Shown: piece after piece, positions 33,120-39,178 of the stretch | Position numbering within the stretch: position 1 is the stretch's first letter | How the letters are laid out: each line of letters opens with the position of its first letter | IMG/VR virus record: IMGVR_UViG_3300014914_000013 | Location: 1 to 39,305 of that record | Direction: 5' to 3' (one strand) | Origin: a virus | DNA: 39,305 nt | Translations under genes and position numbers: made by a program | Notes under the pieces: generated by a model | The model's input: only the letters and a program-made list of their open reading frames with translations | The model's database searches: none | Told to the model about the DNA's origin: nothing

Positions 33120-33643
33120 TGAGAGAACTGAAATTCACAGTAGCGGACACGCCGCAGCAGAAACGATCAGCGACCCCGATGGTTGTGGTTCCGAAATCGC
33201 GCAAAGGACAAACCGTTAGGTGTATTTATTGTCAGAAAAAGACTCCGGTTAAAACATTCATGGCGGCGAATCCAAAGAACGAAACCAACGCCGCGCCGTT
33301 TATATACGGTGTCCGTGGTGCCGGATGGCGCAATGAACCACTCCATACCGGCCCCGTTGCCATTTTTATCTACTTAGCCTTCCCATACCTTAAATCATGG
33401 TCTAAAAAACGCTTAGAGACGGCAGAAGATTCGCCGAAGATTACCATGCCGGACGTTGATCGGCTTGAAAATCAGTTGTTCGATTCTCTATCAGGCATTG
33501 TCTGGAAGGACGACGCGCAGATATTTTATGTGACGGCGATTAAAATTTATTCGGAGAAGCCGAGAACGGTAGTTAAAATTCAACTTTACGATGTTGGGGA
33601 ACAGATTGAAATAGGGGTTGATTATGAATGGAGGGGACAATGA
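33119..33643 (+). CDS. rusA: RusA-like Holliday junction resolvase
   Basis: A 174-residue protein with the RusA core: YLAFPYLKSWSKKRL, then MPDVDRLENQLFDSLSG (residues 110-126) and IVWKDDAQI (127-135), with acidic residues Asp112, Asp114 and Asp131/132 at the catalytic positions. RusA dimers cut Holliday junctions, here probably resolving replication or recombination intermediates before packaging. Typical RusA is about 120 residues; the first sixty here hold an unusual CIYC motif and a basic stretch. The ATG overlaps the previous stop (TAATG). Confidence 0.85.
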   Translation: MRELKFTVADTPQQKRSATPMVVVPKSRKGQTVRCIYCQKKTPVKTFMAANPKNETNAAPFIYGVRGAGWRNEPLHTGPVAIFIYLAFPYLKSWSKKRLETAEDSPKITMPDVDRLENQLFDSLSGIVWKDDAQIFYVTAIKIYSEKPRTVVKIQLYDVGEQIEIGVDYEWRGQ

Positions 33644-33990
33644 TGAGTAATGCGTATTGGATTAAATGTGACATCGACGGGAGAGGTGAGCAATGGCGAC
33701 TGGCTATTGAATCGCGGGACGAAACATATTTTGATGAAAACGACGAACCAGCAAAAACATACTGTTTTCCGATTGAAGAATATGAGGATTTTAAAGACAA
33801 TTATGAGGAACATGAGAAGATCATCATTATGACACCTGATTATTATAATGCCATCGAATATCACGCATCTGAAGTCGCTCAGTACATGTGTGATAACTGT
33901 CCGGCAACCGGATACGGCACTAAACCAAACAATAATAGTTGCAATGGTTGTCCTAATGAGGAACTAAAAAGACAATTGGAAATGGAGTGA
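33640..33990 (+). CDS. Hypothetical protein with C-terminal zinc-binding motif
   Basis: A 116-residue acidic protein. The end has CDNCP and, 17 residues later, CNGCP, a four-Cys zinc site. The start is one of three nearby ATGs (33628, 33640, 33643); GGAGGGG favours the last two, which overlap the RusA stop. The middle, EDFKDNYEEHEKIIIMTPDY, is charged and helical. No family is recognised. Confidence 0.65.
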   Translation: MMSNAYWIKCDIDGRGEQWRLAIESRDETYFDENDEPAKTYCFPIEEYEDFKDNYEEHEKIIIMTPDYYNAIEYHASEVAQYMCDNCPATGYGTKPNNNSCNGCPNEELKRQLEME

Positions 33991-33993
33991 ACA

Positions 33994-34242
33994 ATGTCTG
34001 AAAACAAAAGAAAATGGCTTGAAAAATCAGCGGCGGAGAACAGGATATATCGGATATTCAGTAAGCCGCCACACTCTGAAAAAAAGAGAAACAAGACCGA
34101 CCGACTCCGCAAAAAATTTGAATCACAAGCCCTGCAAATTGCGAAGGAACTGGATGTTACGAGCAGGGAATATGAGATGACATTGATAAAGCTTGAGGAA
34201 TCATACCAGTGGGCGAGAAGAGCGGTTGAACGACATGGCTGA
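33994..34242 (+). CDS. Hypothetical basic helical protein, last gene of the rightward operon
   Basis: An 82-residue Lys/Arg/Glu-rich helical protein (KRKWLEKSAAENRIYRIF … LEESYQWARRAVERHG). It follows the previous gene by three bases with GGAGTGAACA upstream. It ends eight bases before the terminator shared with the convergent operon. Possibly nucleic-acid-binding, inferred from charge only. Confidence 0.6.
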   Translation: MSENKRKWLEKSAAENRIYRIFSKPPHSEKKRNKTDRLRKKFESQALQIAKELDVTSREYEMTLIKLEESYQWARRAVERHG

Positions 34243-34249
34243 AGCCAAT

Positions 34250-34274
34250 AAAAAAGCCCCGGTTCGCCGGGGCT
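34250..34274 (-). terminator. Rho-independent terminator of the leftward operon
   Basis: An eight-pair stem (AGCCCCGG/CCGGGGCT, 34255-34262 and 34267-34274) with loop TTCG is flanked on the left by six adenines, a U-run on the minus-strand transcript. It ends transcription of the recombinase operon. On the plus strand the stem has no T-tract, so it may only slow read-through from the other side. Confidence 0.9.
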
Positions 34275-34304
34275 GATACTGGAAATGATTTCCCCTTGTA
34301 AATA

Positions 34305-34994
34305 TTACTTCTTTTCCGACGCTTTTTTAACCACATTTGAAACCGTCTGCGCGTACCATTGCCGACCATTCTGCTTAGTCGGTATTCCATCAGCATTGAG
34401 AACATCCGCTATCTGCTGAAATTTAAAACCGTCCTCACGCATCCGCATGATGTAGTTAATGATTCTCACTTCCTCGGCCAGCACTTTGAGTTTACCGTCG
34501 GCGGCGGCACTATAGCCATACGGGACGCACCCACCAGTTTTCCTTCCCTGCGCCTTGAGGGCTGCCAGCGCATCACGAGTCCGTTCACTAATTAGCTCCG
34601 ATTCCATTTGGGCTATCGCCGCCAATATCGTAATCACAAACCGCCCCATTGCGGATTGTGTATCAAGCGACTCATTGATGGACACTAATGCCGTGTTCGT
34701 GCCTTGCAATATTTCAAGCATTGAGTACAAATCCAATACTGAACGGGTAAATCTGTCGAGCCTCGCCACTATGAAAGCCCCTACCGCCGCGGCCTTTGTT
34801 GCTGTGAGGGCTTTTTGCAGCTCTGGCCTGTCCCGACCCTTCTTCGCTGATTTTCCCGCCTCTGTGAAGACCTGCACCAATTCTACATCATGCAGTTTAC
34901 AGTACATTTTAATCTTTTCCTGTTGCGCTTCAAGCGATAATCCGCTTTCAGCCTGTTGTTCTGATGATACTCTGATGTAGCCGATTGCGTTCAT
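34305..34994 (-). CDS. Serine recombinase (resolvase/invertase family)
   Basis: A 229-residue enzyme. Catalytic Ser10 stands in IGYIRVSS, ARLDRFTRS lies at residues 77-85, and ITILAAIAQMESELISERTR forms the long dimer helix. The C-terminal part (GGCVPYGYSAAADGKLKVL to the end) is a short version of the recombinase domain and a helix-turn-helix, smaller than in large integrases. It could resolve genome multimers, invert a segment, or integrate the phage. The start overlaps the upstream regulator by four bases, so the two form a unit. No clear recombination site is seen nearby. Confidence 0.9.
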   Translation of the reverse strand: MNAIGYIRVSSEQQAESGLSLEAQQEKIKMYCKLHDVELVQVFTEAGKSAKKGRDRPELQKALTATKAAAVGAFIVARLDRFTRSVLDLYSMLEILQGTNTALVSINESLDTQSAMGRFVITILAAIAQMESELISERTRDALAALKAQGRKTGGCVPYGYSAAADGKLKVLAEEVRIINYIMRMREDGFKFQQIADVLNADGIPTKQNGRQWYAQTVSNVVKKASEKK

Positions 34995-35233
34995 TTTTCA
35001 CCTTCTTTCAGCATCGTCCCGCAGGCCGGACACTCGACTTCAACCCCAAGCACGTTGTAAATACGCCACTTCATTACGAGCGATGGATACCGCCGCCCCT
35101 GTTCGATCATGGAAATATATGTCAGTGATGCTCCTGCCTGTTCTGCAAGTTGGGCTTGTGTAATGCCCTTGGCCGTCCGTGCTCCTTTCACCTGTTCGCC
35201 GTACATTTGCTTGTAGTCCATGACAAAATTCAT
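34991..35233 (-). CDS. XRE-family regulator with zinc-ribbon end
   Basis: An 80-residue protein with a Cro/CI-type helix-turn-helix (KGITQAQLAEQAGASLTYIS, residues about 22-41) and a C-terminal CPACGTML half zinc-ribbon. ATG 35233 is preferred over an earlier ATG at 35293 because GGAGGGGGAG lies directly before it. Coupled to the serine recombinase by a four-base overlap, it may control that operon or act at the TGTCTCA sites; the target is unknown. Confidence 0.8.
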   Translation of the reverse strand: MNFVMDYKQMYGEQVKGARTAKGITQAQLAEQAGASLTYISMIEQGRRYPSLVMKWRIYNVLGVEVECPACGTMLKEGEK

Positions 35234-35264
35234 TTCTCCCCCTCCAGTCTCTTGTGTTTCAATT

Positions 35265-35372
35265 TTAATTTTTCCATTCGTTGTATTTTTCAATCGCCCA
35301 CACTCCCGTCAAAAACAGCATGACCAGCAGGGCGATCCATATCGACGCTATTTCCATGCTAATTTTTTCCAT
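35265..35372 (-). CDS. Single-helix membrane mini-protein
   Basis: A 35-residue peptide starting MEKISMEIASIWIALLVMLF with one clear membrane helix and a charged end (EKYNEWKN). GGAAAGGGGGAGAA precedes the ATG and has the same form as the leaders of the other genes in this operon, which supports translation. The ATG at 35357 is a possible later start. Longer frames upstream are not supported. Confidence 0.6.
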   Translation of the reverse strand: MEKISMEIASIWIALLVMLFLTGVWAIEKYNEWKN

Positions 35373-35571
35373 ATTCTCCCCCTTTCCGCTCTCTCCGCGC
35401 CTTGCATGGGACACCCGCGCGGCGCGCGCGGCAGTCGAACCGACCACGCCGCAGTCGATCAATTTCATTGACACACTCAGTTAGGTAAACCGCAATGGCC
35501 GGGTTAAAGCTGTCTGGCGTGTTGTTCTCTAAAACTTCCTTGATGTGTTCCAATCGCTTTTTACTCATCAT
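35359..35571 (-). CDS. Small basic-tailed protein with FDCRAR motif
   Basis: A 70-residue product. The first forty residues are helical (KKRLEHIKEVLENN … CVNEIDRLRR), the rest is Arg-rich with GRFDCRARRAG. The same RFDCRARG element recurs in the protein at 36744-37169. The end overlaps the next downstream gene by 14 bp. GGAGGAC precedes the ATGATG start. Confidence 0.6.
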   Translation of the reverse strand: MMSKKRLEHIKEVLENNTPDSFNPAIAVYLTECVNEIDRLRRGRFDCRARRAGVPCKARRERKGGEYGKN

Positions 35572-35738
35572 AAGGCTATGTCCTCCGCCAGAAGATCGCA
35601 TGGTTTGTCTGCCATAACCCATCGCAGAGCCTCAGCCATTCCCTTTATTTCGTAATATCTGTCATCTAAATTTACTGTCTGTTCCATTTCCTCATAGATT
35701 CGCTCAATCTCGTGCCATATCTCATCTTTAGTTTTCAT
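35568..35738 (-). CDS. Small hypothetical helical protein
   Basis: A 56-residue acidic helical protein (IWHEIERIYEEMEQTVNL … MAEALRWVMADKPCD). It starts at ATG 35738 after the shared leader (hairpin plus GGAAAGAGGGAGAA); an in-frame ATG at 35798 would lie before the leader and inside the upstream gene. Its stop overlaps the next gene start. Confidence 0.65.
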   Translation of the reverse strand: MKTKDEIWHEIERIYEEMEQTVNLDDRYYEIKGMAEALRWVMADKPCDLLAEDIAL

Positions 35739-35767
35739 GTTTTCTCCCTCTTTCCGGCCGTCAGGCC
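35739..35767 (-). promoter_or_regulatory. Hairpin-SD leader, copy 1
   Basis: On the minus strand: GGCC-TGAC-GGCC hairpin (35756-35767), then GGAAAGAGGGAGAA and AAC before ATG 35738. Same form as at 37496. Confidence 0.75.
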
Positions 35768-35784
35768 TGTGTTTTTTGAAGCTA

Positions 35785-36189
35785 TTATCTGTTATCATAC
35801 GTCAGTCTTGCTGTTTCGTGCTCTAAAACAGCTTCGGTGACGTATAATACAGCCCGCTCGTACAGGTCTTTCACCTGTTCGCCGCTTGCTTCGGCTATAT
35901 TTTTAGCCGCAAAAAGCGTATTTAGAATCTCATGGTGTGTGGCGTGATTCAGGGCTTTTTTCAAAAGCTTCTCTGACGGGAGAGCATCTGCGAGAGTCCA
36001 CGCATCGGCCGCAAGCTTGCGACACATAATGCAAGTTTGCCCAAAGTTGAATATATCTTCAGCGACGGCTATGATGCTGAAGTCGTCGACGGAAGAGTTG
36101 GAAAGCAAATTGTTCAGGGTTTCCTTTGTACCATATCTGTTCATTGCAACACGCGCGTTCATCTTGCCCTCTTTTGTCATAATTTCCAT
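35785..36189 (-). CDS. Hypothetical helical protein
   Basis: A 134-residue Ala/Leu/Glu-rich helical protein with CIMC in the middle (NFGQTCIMCRKLAADAW). It begins at ATG 36189 behind the shared hairpin leader and overlaps nothing. No family is recognised. A second ATG at 36180 is close. Confidence 0.65.
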   Translation of the reverse strand: MEIMTKEGKMNARVAMNRYGTKETLNNLLSNSSVDDFSIIAVAEDIFNFGQTCIMCRKLAADAWTLADALPSEKLLKKALNHATHHEILNTLFAAKNIAEASGEQVKDLYERAVLYVTEAVLEHETARLTYDNR

Positions 36190-36220
36190 GATCTTTCCTC
36201 GTTTCCGCCCCGCTCGGGGC
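36190..36220 (-). promoter_or_regulatory. Hairpin-SD leader, copy 2
   Basis: Minus strand: GCCCCG-AG-CGGGGC hairpin (36207-36220) then GGAAACGAGGAAAGATC before ATG 36189. It is directly preceded by the 78-bp cassette at 36235-36312. Confidence 0.75.
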
Positions 36221-36234
36221 CTGTTGGTTTTTTG

Positions 36235-36312
36235 AAGCTTTTTAGGGTTTTTAACCCTTGTGGAAGCCGTGTCTTAATCGACACGGCAACCACAAAGATT
36301 AAGGACAATCAA
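36235..36312 (-). repeat. Intergenic hairpin cassette, copy A
   Basis: Identical over 78 bp to 38623-38700. The minus-strand RNA folds as a 13-pair lower stem (36251-36263 with 36290-36302), two-base internal bulges, and an eight-pair upper stem (GCCGTGTC/GACACGGC) with a six-base loop. The cassette starts at the TGA stop of the gene on its right. Three G-U pairs occur only in the minus-strand RNA, which argues that this RNA is the functional form. Confidence 0.9.
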
Positions 36313-36707
36313 TACCCGTTGGGACTGTTTTCTTTCAGCCATTCATCGAAAATATCTTCCGCGTTTTCATTGTACCATTCTACTACTCTACCCATGATAT
36401 AGCAGTAGATCGCCGCCATGCCGTTGTTCTCCCGCGGGTTCTCGCCCACTCCTGCGTATTCATAGGCCGCCTCGAGATCATTGCCGTGCAGATACCATGT
36501 TGTGTCTATCTCATGCGTGTAAATTGGCACGCTTGAGTCGACGATCTCATGGACTCCCCCGCCATAGTCAAGGTCATTATTGATGCAGGGTGGTTCGTCA
36601 GTGTCCGGGTTGTCCTCAAGATACTGCTTAAGCAGTCCTTTTACTTCCTCGACAGCCCCGTCTACACGGTCCTGCAATGTGTCTTCTACTTCAATAGTGC
36701 GTTTCAT
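36309..36707 (-). CDS. Hypothetical phage protein
   Basis: A 132-residue acidic protein with a long Tyr/Trp-rich central part (IDTTWYLHGNDLEAAYEYAG, YCYIMGRVVEWYNENAED). This pattern is known in small hypothetical proteins of many phages. It ends SPNGY at the TGA that opens cassette A, and begins behind a GC hairpin leader. Function unknown. Confidence 0.7.
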   Translation of the reverse strand: MKRTIEVEDTLQDRVDGAVEEVKGLLKQYLEDNPDTDEPPCINNDLDYGGGVHEIVDSSVPIYTHEIDTTWYLHGNDLEAAYEYAGVGENPRENNGMAAIYCYIMGRVVEWYNENAEDIFDEWLKENSPNGY

Positions 36708-36737
36708 AATTCTCCCTCTTTCCGCCCCGCTCGGGGC
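36708..36737 (-). promoter_or_regulatory. Hairpin-SD leader, copy 3
   Basis: Minus strand: GCCCCG-AG-CGGGGC hairpin (36724-36737), then GGAAAGAGGGAGAATT before ATG 36707. Confidence 0.75.
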
Positions 36738-36743
36738 TTTGTT

Positions 36744-37169
36744 TTATACCACTTTTATCTGCTTCCTGTTATTGCGCTTATATGTTCCCGGATCATCGTC
36801 ACCACGCGCCCGGCAGTCAAATCTTAAAATCTCGTGTTCATATTCACGCGCCCGTTCGATTAATCCGCTCAAGCCCTTTTTCATACTGCCCGTTATTTTG
36901 GTTCCGGCCTTTTCCAATACTTCAAATGCTTTAATCGCCCGGCGGCATTCTGCCGCTAATTTTACGAGATTCCGCCGCGCCGCCGTGTCTTGACTCAAGC
37001 CAAACTCAAGATCGAACAATTCACACTGAACCATTTCAGGTGCGAAGCGTTTCAATATTTGTCTTAATTGTGTTATTGTCATATCTCTTTTATCAATATC
37101 GTCGGCGCGTACCTGAAAACGTTCAGGTGCAACTGTTATTTCATTTATGTTCATTGTGTTTATTTTCAT
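36744..37169 (-). CDS. Hypothetical protein with FDCRARG element
   Basis: A 141-residue helical protein. The start MNINEITVAPERFQVRADD is faintly like the first strand of ParB-type domains, but no further ParB motif follows. The C-terminus has ILRFDCRARGDDDPGTYK, related to the product at 35359. ATG 37169 is chosen because AAGGG of cassette C lies eight bases upstream; an in-frame ATG at 37235 would sit inside the preceding gene's end and read through the cassette. Confidence 0.6.
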   Translation of the reverse strand: MKINTMNINEITVAPERFQVRADDIDKRDMTITQLRQILKRFAPEMVQCELFDLEFGLSQDTAARRNLVKLAAECRRAIKAFEVLEKAGTKITGSMKKGLSGLIERAREYEHEILRFDCRARGDDDPGTYKRNNRKQIKVV

Positions 37170-37173
37170 GTTC

Positions 37174-37236
37174 TTAACCCTTGTGGAAGCCGTGTCGATT
37201 AAGGCACGGCAACCATAAAGGTTAAAAACAATCAAT
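37174..37236 (-). repeat. Intergenic hairpin cassette, copy C (diverged)
   Basis: A third, diverged copy of the cassette. The lower stem is kept (37174-37186 with 37213-37225; a C-G pair replaces a G-U), and the upper stem is six pairs (GCCGTG/CACGGC) with a ten-base loop. As in the other copies it begins at the TGA of the right-hand gene (here ending PSGY) and supplies the ribosome-binding site of the left-hand gene. Confidence 0.85.
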
Positions 37237-37495
37237 ACCCGCTGGGATATAGCACGTCACCATTACCTAAATATTTGATCCTCGGCGGGTATTCGTTTTG
37301 TTCCAGAACCTGCTCCCATCTCCGGACAGTCATTTCAATGACTGTCCCCTCTTTTTCACAGTCAATTAGAGGATTCTCACACAAGTGTGAGCAGGTCTCA
37401 CACACTGTCTCCAATTCGCGCAACTCACCCGCCCTCAATGACTGTCTACCAGTCTTGTAGATCAGTACTGTTTTTTTCCCGTTTATCTTTTCCAT
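37232..37495 (-). CDS. Hypothetical Cys-containing protein
   Basis: An 87-residue protein with CETCSHLCENPLIDC, four cysteines in 15 residues, a possible metal site. The end RIKYLGNGDVLYPSGY shares the final ...GY-TGA with the product at 36309. It starts behind the hairpin-SD leader at 37496. Confidence 0.7.
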   Translation of the reverse strand: MEKINGKKTVLIYKTGRQSLRAGELRELETVCETCSHLCENPLIDCEKEGTVIEMTVRRWEQVLEQNEYPPRIKYLGNGDVLYPSGY

Positions 37496-37522
37496 GTTCT
37501 CCCTCTTTCCGGCCGTCAGGCC
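37496..37522 (-). promoter_or_regulatory. Hairpin-SD leader, copy 4
   Basis: Minus strand: GGCC-TGAC-GGCC hairpin (37511-37522), then GGAAAGAGGGAGAAC before ATG 37495. Sequence almost equal to copy 1. Confidence 0.75.
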
Positions 37523-37537
37523 TGTTGGTTAAAACTA

Positions 37538-37885
37538 TTAACATAAACTCCAGCCATAGGTTTGAGCGTAGGCGTCCGGCCAGTTGTTACACTGATCGCC
37601 GAAAACTAAATCCAAAACTTCAATTACGAGTTTTGCTTTTGTTTCAAATAAATAGTTCTCGGTGACTAAATAATGCGCCTCCGAAAAATCATACGTAGTT
37701 TCGCCGTATAATTCATGTTGTTCGCCCTGTTGAATCAGGTGTATTTCACCTCCATTCTTGCCCTTCTCTGAGCCGACCCAATTATCATCAGGTTCAAAAT
37801 CAGGACACGCCCTGTAGAGTTGCAAACTATCAAAATGGCTCATTGCCCAGTCTACTATTTTCTCTTTGTCTGCAATCTTTTCCAT
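37538..37885 (-). CDS. Hypothetical protein
   Basis: A 115-residue acidic protein (FDSLQLYRACPDFEPDDNWV … NWPDAYAQTYGWSLC). ATG 37885 is preferred to the upstream ATG at 37906, which would lie inside the leader hairpin region. No family is recognised. Confidence 0.65.
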   Translation of the reverse strand: MEKIADKEKIVDWAMSHFDSLQLYRACPDFEPDDNWVGSEKGKNGGEIHLIQQGEQHELYGETTYDFSEAHYLVTENYLFETKAKLVIEVLDLVFGDQCNNWPDAYAQTYGWSLC

Positions 37886-37914
37886 GTTCTCCCTCTTTCC
37901 GCCCATCTTGGGGC
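37886..37914 (-). promoter_or_regulatory. Hairpin-SD leader, copy 5
   Basis: Minus strand: GCCC-CAAGAT-GGGC hairpin (37901-37914), then GGAAAGAGGGAGAAC before ATG 37885. Different loop, same plan. Confidence 0.7.
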
Positions 37915-37930
37915 ATGGTTTTGTTGAAGC

Positions 37931-38578
37931 TTAATCTGCGGTTGTTTTTCCCGATTCTCTAAAAGACATCCAAGAATCGTGGATGTCCTGTGGCCTCAGC
38001 CCGCCGCGTTTTTTGAATTTGAAACGGTTCCAAGGGCCTTGGAAATTGAAAAGATCGATAATCTTTTTGCAGGCCTCACGCGATTCTTTTATTAATTCTT
38101 CGGGTAGCTTTTTCTGCGCGCAATTACGAATACTGTCGAGTGCTTGTCGAGCGCGTTCTCGAACCTCGCGAACCTCATCAGCGCGTGAACCATAAGTCTT
38201 TAAGAGACTGCCGTTAGGCTTTGTGTATGCTAACCAGTTGATGAGACTGTCCTCGGCCTGTTTTCTTATTCCTATTTTAGGCTCCGGGCGGCATGGGAAC
38301 GGCTTGAAGAAGAACTCAAGATCACAACCGCCGGCTGATACATGTGTTCCGTTGAGGCCTCCGTAATAACAGCTATGTTTCTCACATGTCTCGGCGTCTT
38401 TTACCTGTTTTTCGGCGAAGAACACTGTGGCCCTTATATCACCCAGAGCAGCTTGCGCCGCGCCATACGCTGTTTTATAGCTGCGAGTCGTGGCTGGATA
38501 TGTCCAGCCACCTTCAATCTTTATAATTGTGAATGGGGATTCTGACGATATTGTGAATTTCTCTGACAGATTTCTCAT
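37931..38578 (-). CDS. Hypothetical protein
   Basis: A 215-residue, largest non-recombinase product of the leftward operon. The first half has Trp/Tyr-rich strands and four cysteines (ETCEKHSCYYGG, GGCDLEFFF, FPCRPEP), the second half is basic and helical (REVRERARQALDSIRNCAQK). No family is recognised. It begins behind the leader at 38579-38609. Confidence 0.7.
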   Translation of the reverse strand: MRNLSEKFTISSESPFTIIKIEGGWTYPATTRSYKTAYGAAQAALGDIRATVFFAEKQVKDAETCEKHSCYYGGLNGTHVSAGGCDLEFFFKPFPCRPEPKIGIRKQAEDSLINWLAYTKPNGSLLKTYGSRADEVREVRERARQALDSIRNCAQKKLPEELIKESREACKKIIDLFNFQGPWNRFKFKKRGGLRPQDIHDSWMSFRESGKTTAD

Positions 38579-38609
38579 TATTCTCCCTCTTTCCGCCCCG
38601 CTCGGGGGC
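38579..38609 (-). promoter_or_regulatory. Hairpin-SD leader, copy 6
   Basis: Minus strand: GCCCCCG-AG-CGGGGC hairpin with one extra C (38595-38609), then GGAAAGAGGGAGAATA before ATG 38578. Directly preceded by cassette B. Confidence 0.75.
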
Positions 38610-38622
38610 TGTTGGTTTTTAA

Positions 38623-38700
38623 AAGCTTTTTAGGGTTTTTAACCCTTGTGGAAGCCGTGTCTTAATCGACACGGCAACCACAAAGATTAAGGACAATCAA
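38623..38700 (-). repeat. Intergenic hairpin cassette, copy B
   Basis: Identical to 36235-36312 over 78 bp. The similarity continues through the following leader hairpin and ribosome-binding site with few changes, so the repeated unit is about 118 bp and covers a whole intergenic region. It starts at the TGA of the 14-residue frame at 38697-38741. Confidence 0.9.
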
Positions 38701-38741
38701 GAGATGATGAAATGCTCTCCGCATTGCGGACATTCTACCAT
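38697..38741 (-). CDS. Fourteen-residue zinc-knuckle-like peptide (or gene remnant)
   Basis: The frame encodes MVECPQCGEHFIIS. Its ATG overlaps the stop of the upstream gene (ATGGTAG), a GGAGAA lies just before it, and its TGA is the one that opens cassette B, the same position where the genes before cassettes A and C end. This makes it look like a real reading frame, or the last codons of a longer zinc-ribbon gene that was deleted. Length alone makes it doubtful. Confidence 0.35.
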   Translation of the reverse strand: MVECPQCGEHFIIS

Positions 38742-39013
38742 TTCTCCATAAGATCCATCTCTATAATAATATCATTATATTCCAATTCGTCGCGCAGTGT
38801 TTCCGCCACGCGATGAAGCCATACCTCCCTCTGGCACGTCGGCGTACTGTCGAGCACGTCGTTCATCCAGCGCGTGAGCGCAAGCGGCGTGCCCTTTATA
38901 ATGGCAACGTCGCTGCCCTCGCGTTGGAGGGCGTCGAAATCTCGGCACAGCTCGCCCGCGCGTTCGGTGCCGCGCGCCCACACTACTATTTTTATTTTTT
39001 TTCCATTTTCCAT
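38735..39013 (-). CDS. Hypothetical protein, first gene of the leftward operon
   Basis: A 92-residue protein, MENGKKIKIVVWARGTERAG at the start, then CRDFDALQREGSDVAIIKGT; the beta-alpha-beta feel is weak and no family is recognised. It is the first gene after the promoter at 39067-39095 and has the leader hairpin with GGAAACGAGGGAGAAC. Confidence 0.7.
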   Translation of the reverse strand: MENGKKIKIVVWARGTERAGELCRDFDALQREGSDVAIIKGTPLALTRWMNDVLDSTPTCQREVWLHRVAETLRDELEYNDIIIEMDLMEKW

Positions 39014-39043
39014 GTTCTCCCTCGTTTCCGCCCCCCGCGGGGC
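39014..39043 (-). promoter_or_regulatory. Hairpin-SD leader, copy 7
   Basis: Minus strand: GCCCC-GCGG-GGGGC hairpin (39030-39043), then GGAAACGAGGGAGAAC before ATG 39013. The transcript from the promoter at 39067 would start about 17 bases upstream of this hairpin. Confidence 0.75.
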
Positions 39044-39066
39044 TTGTATTTGTGCTAACTATCTGT

Positions 39067-39095
39067 ATTATAACACTCGCTGTACCACGTGTCAA
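39067..39095 (-). promoter_or_regulatory. Perfect consensus promoter of the leftward operon
   Basis: On the minus strand TTGACA (39095-39090) and TATAAT (39072-39067) are spaced by 17 bp, all twelve bases consensus. A long A/T tract upstream (39096-39130) resembles an UP element. The context CACTTGACA also occurs at the 25214 promoter. Confidence 0.9.
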
Positions 39096-39178
39096 GTGTT
39101 TTTTTTTATTTTTTTTTATTTTTTTTGTTTTCCTCTATATTTCCCACGCGCGCGCGCAAGTTTTTTATTCCTTATATT

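Noticed and set aside
34250-34274. The terminator read as bidirectional.
   Set aside because: Only the minus-strand transcript has a U-run; on the plus strand GATACTGG follows the stem.
36744-37169. ParB-like protein.
   Set aside because: Only the first strand resembles ParB (ITVAPERFQVR); the later ParB motifs are missing, so the resemblance may be chance.
35359-39043. The many GC hairpins considered as Rho-independent terminators.
   Set aside because: On the minus strand, the direction of transcription, none is followed by a U-run; instead a ribosome-binding site follows directly.
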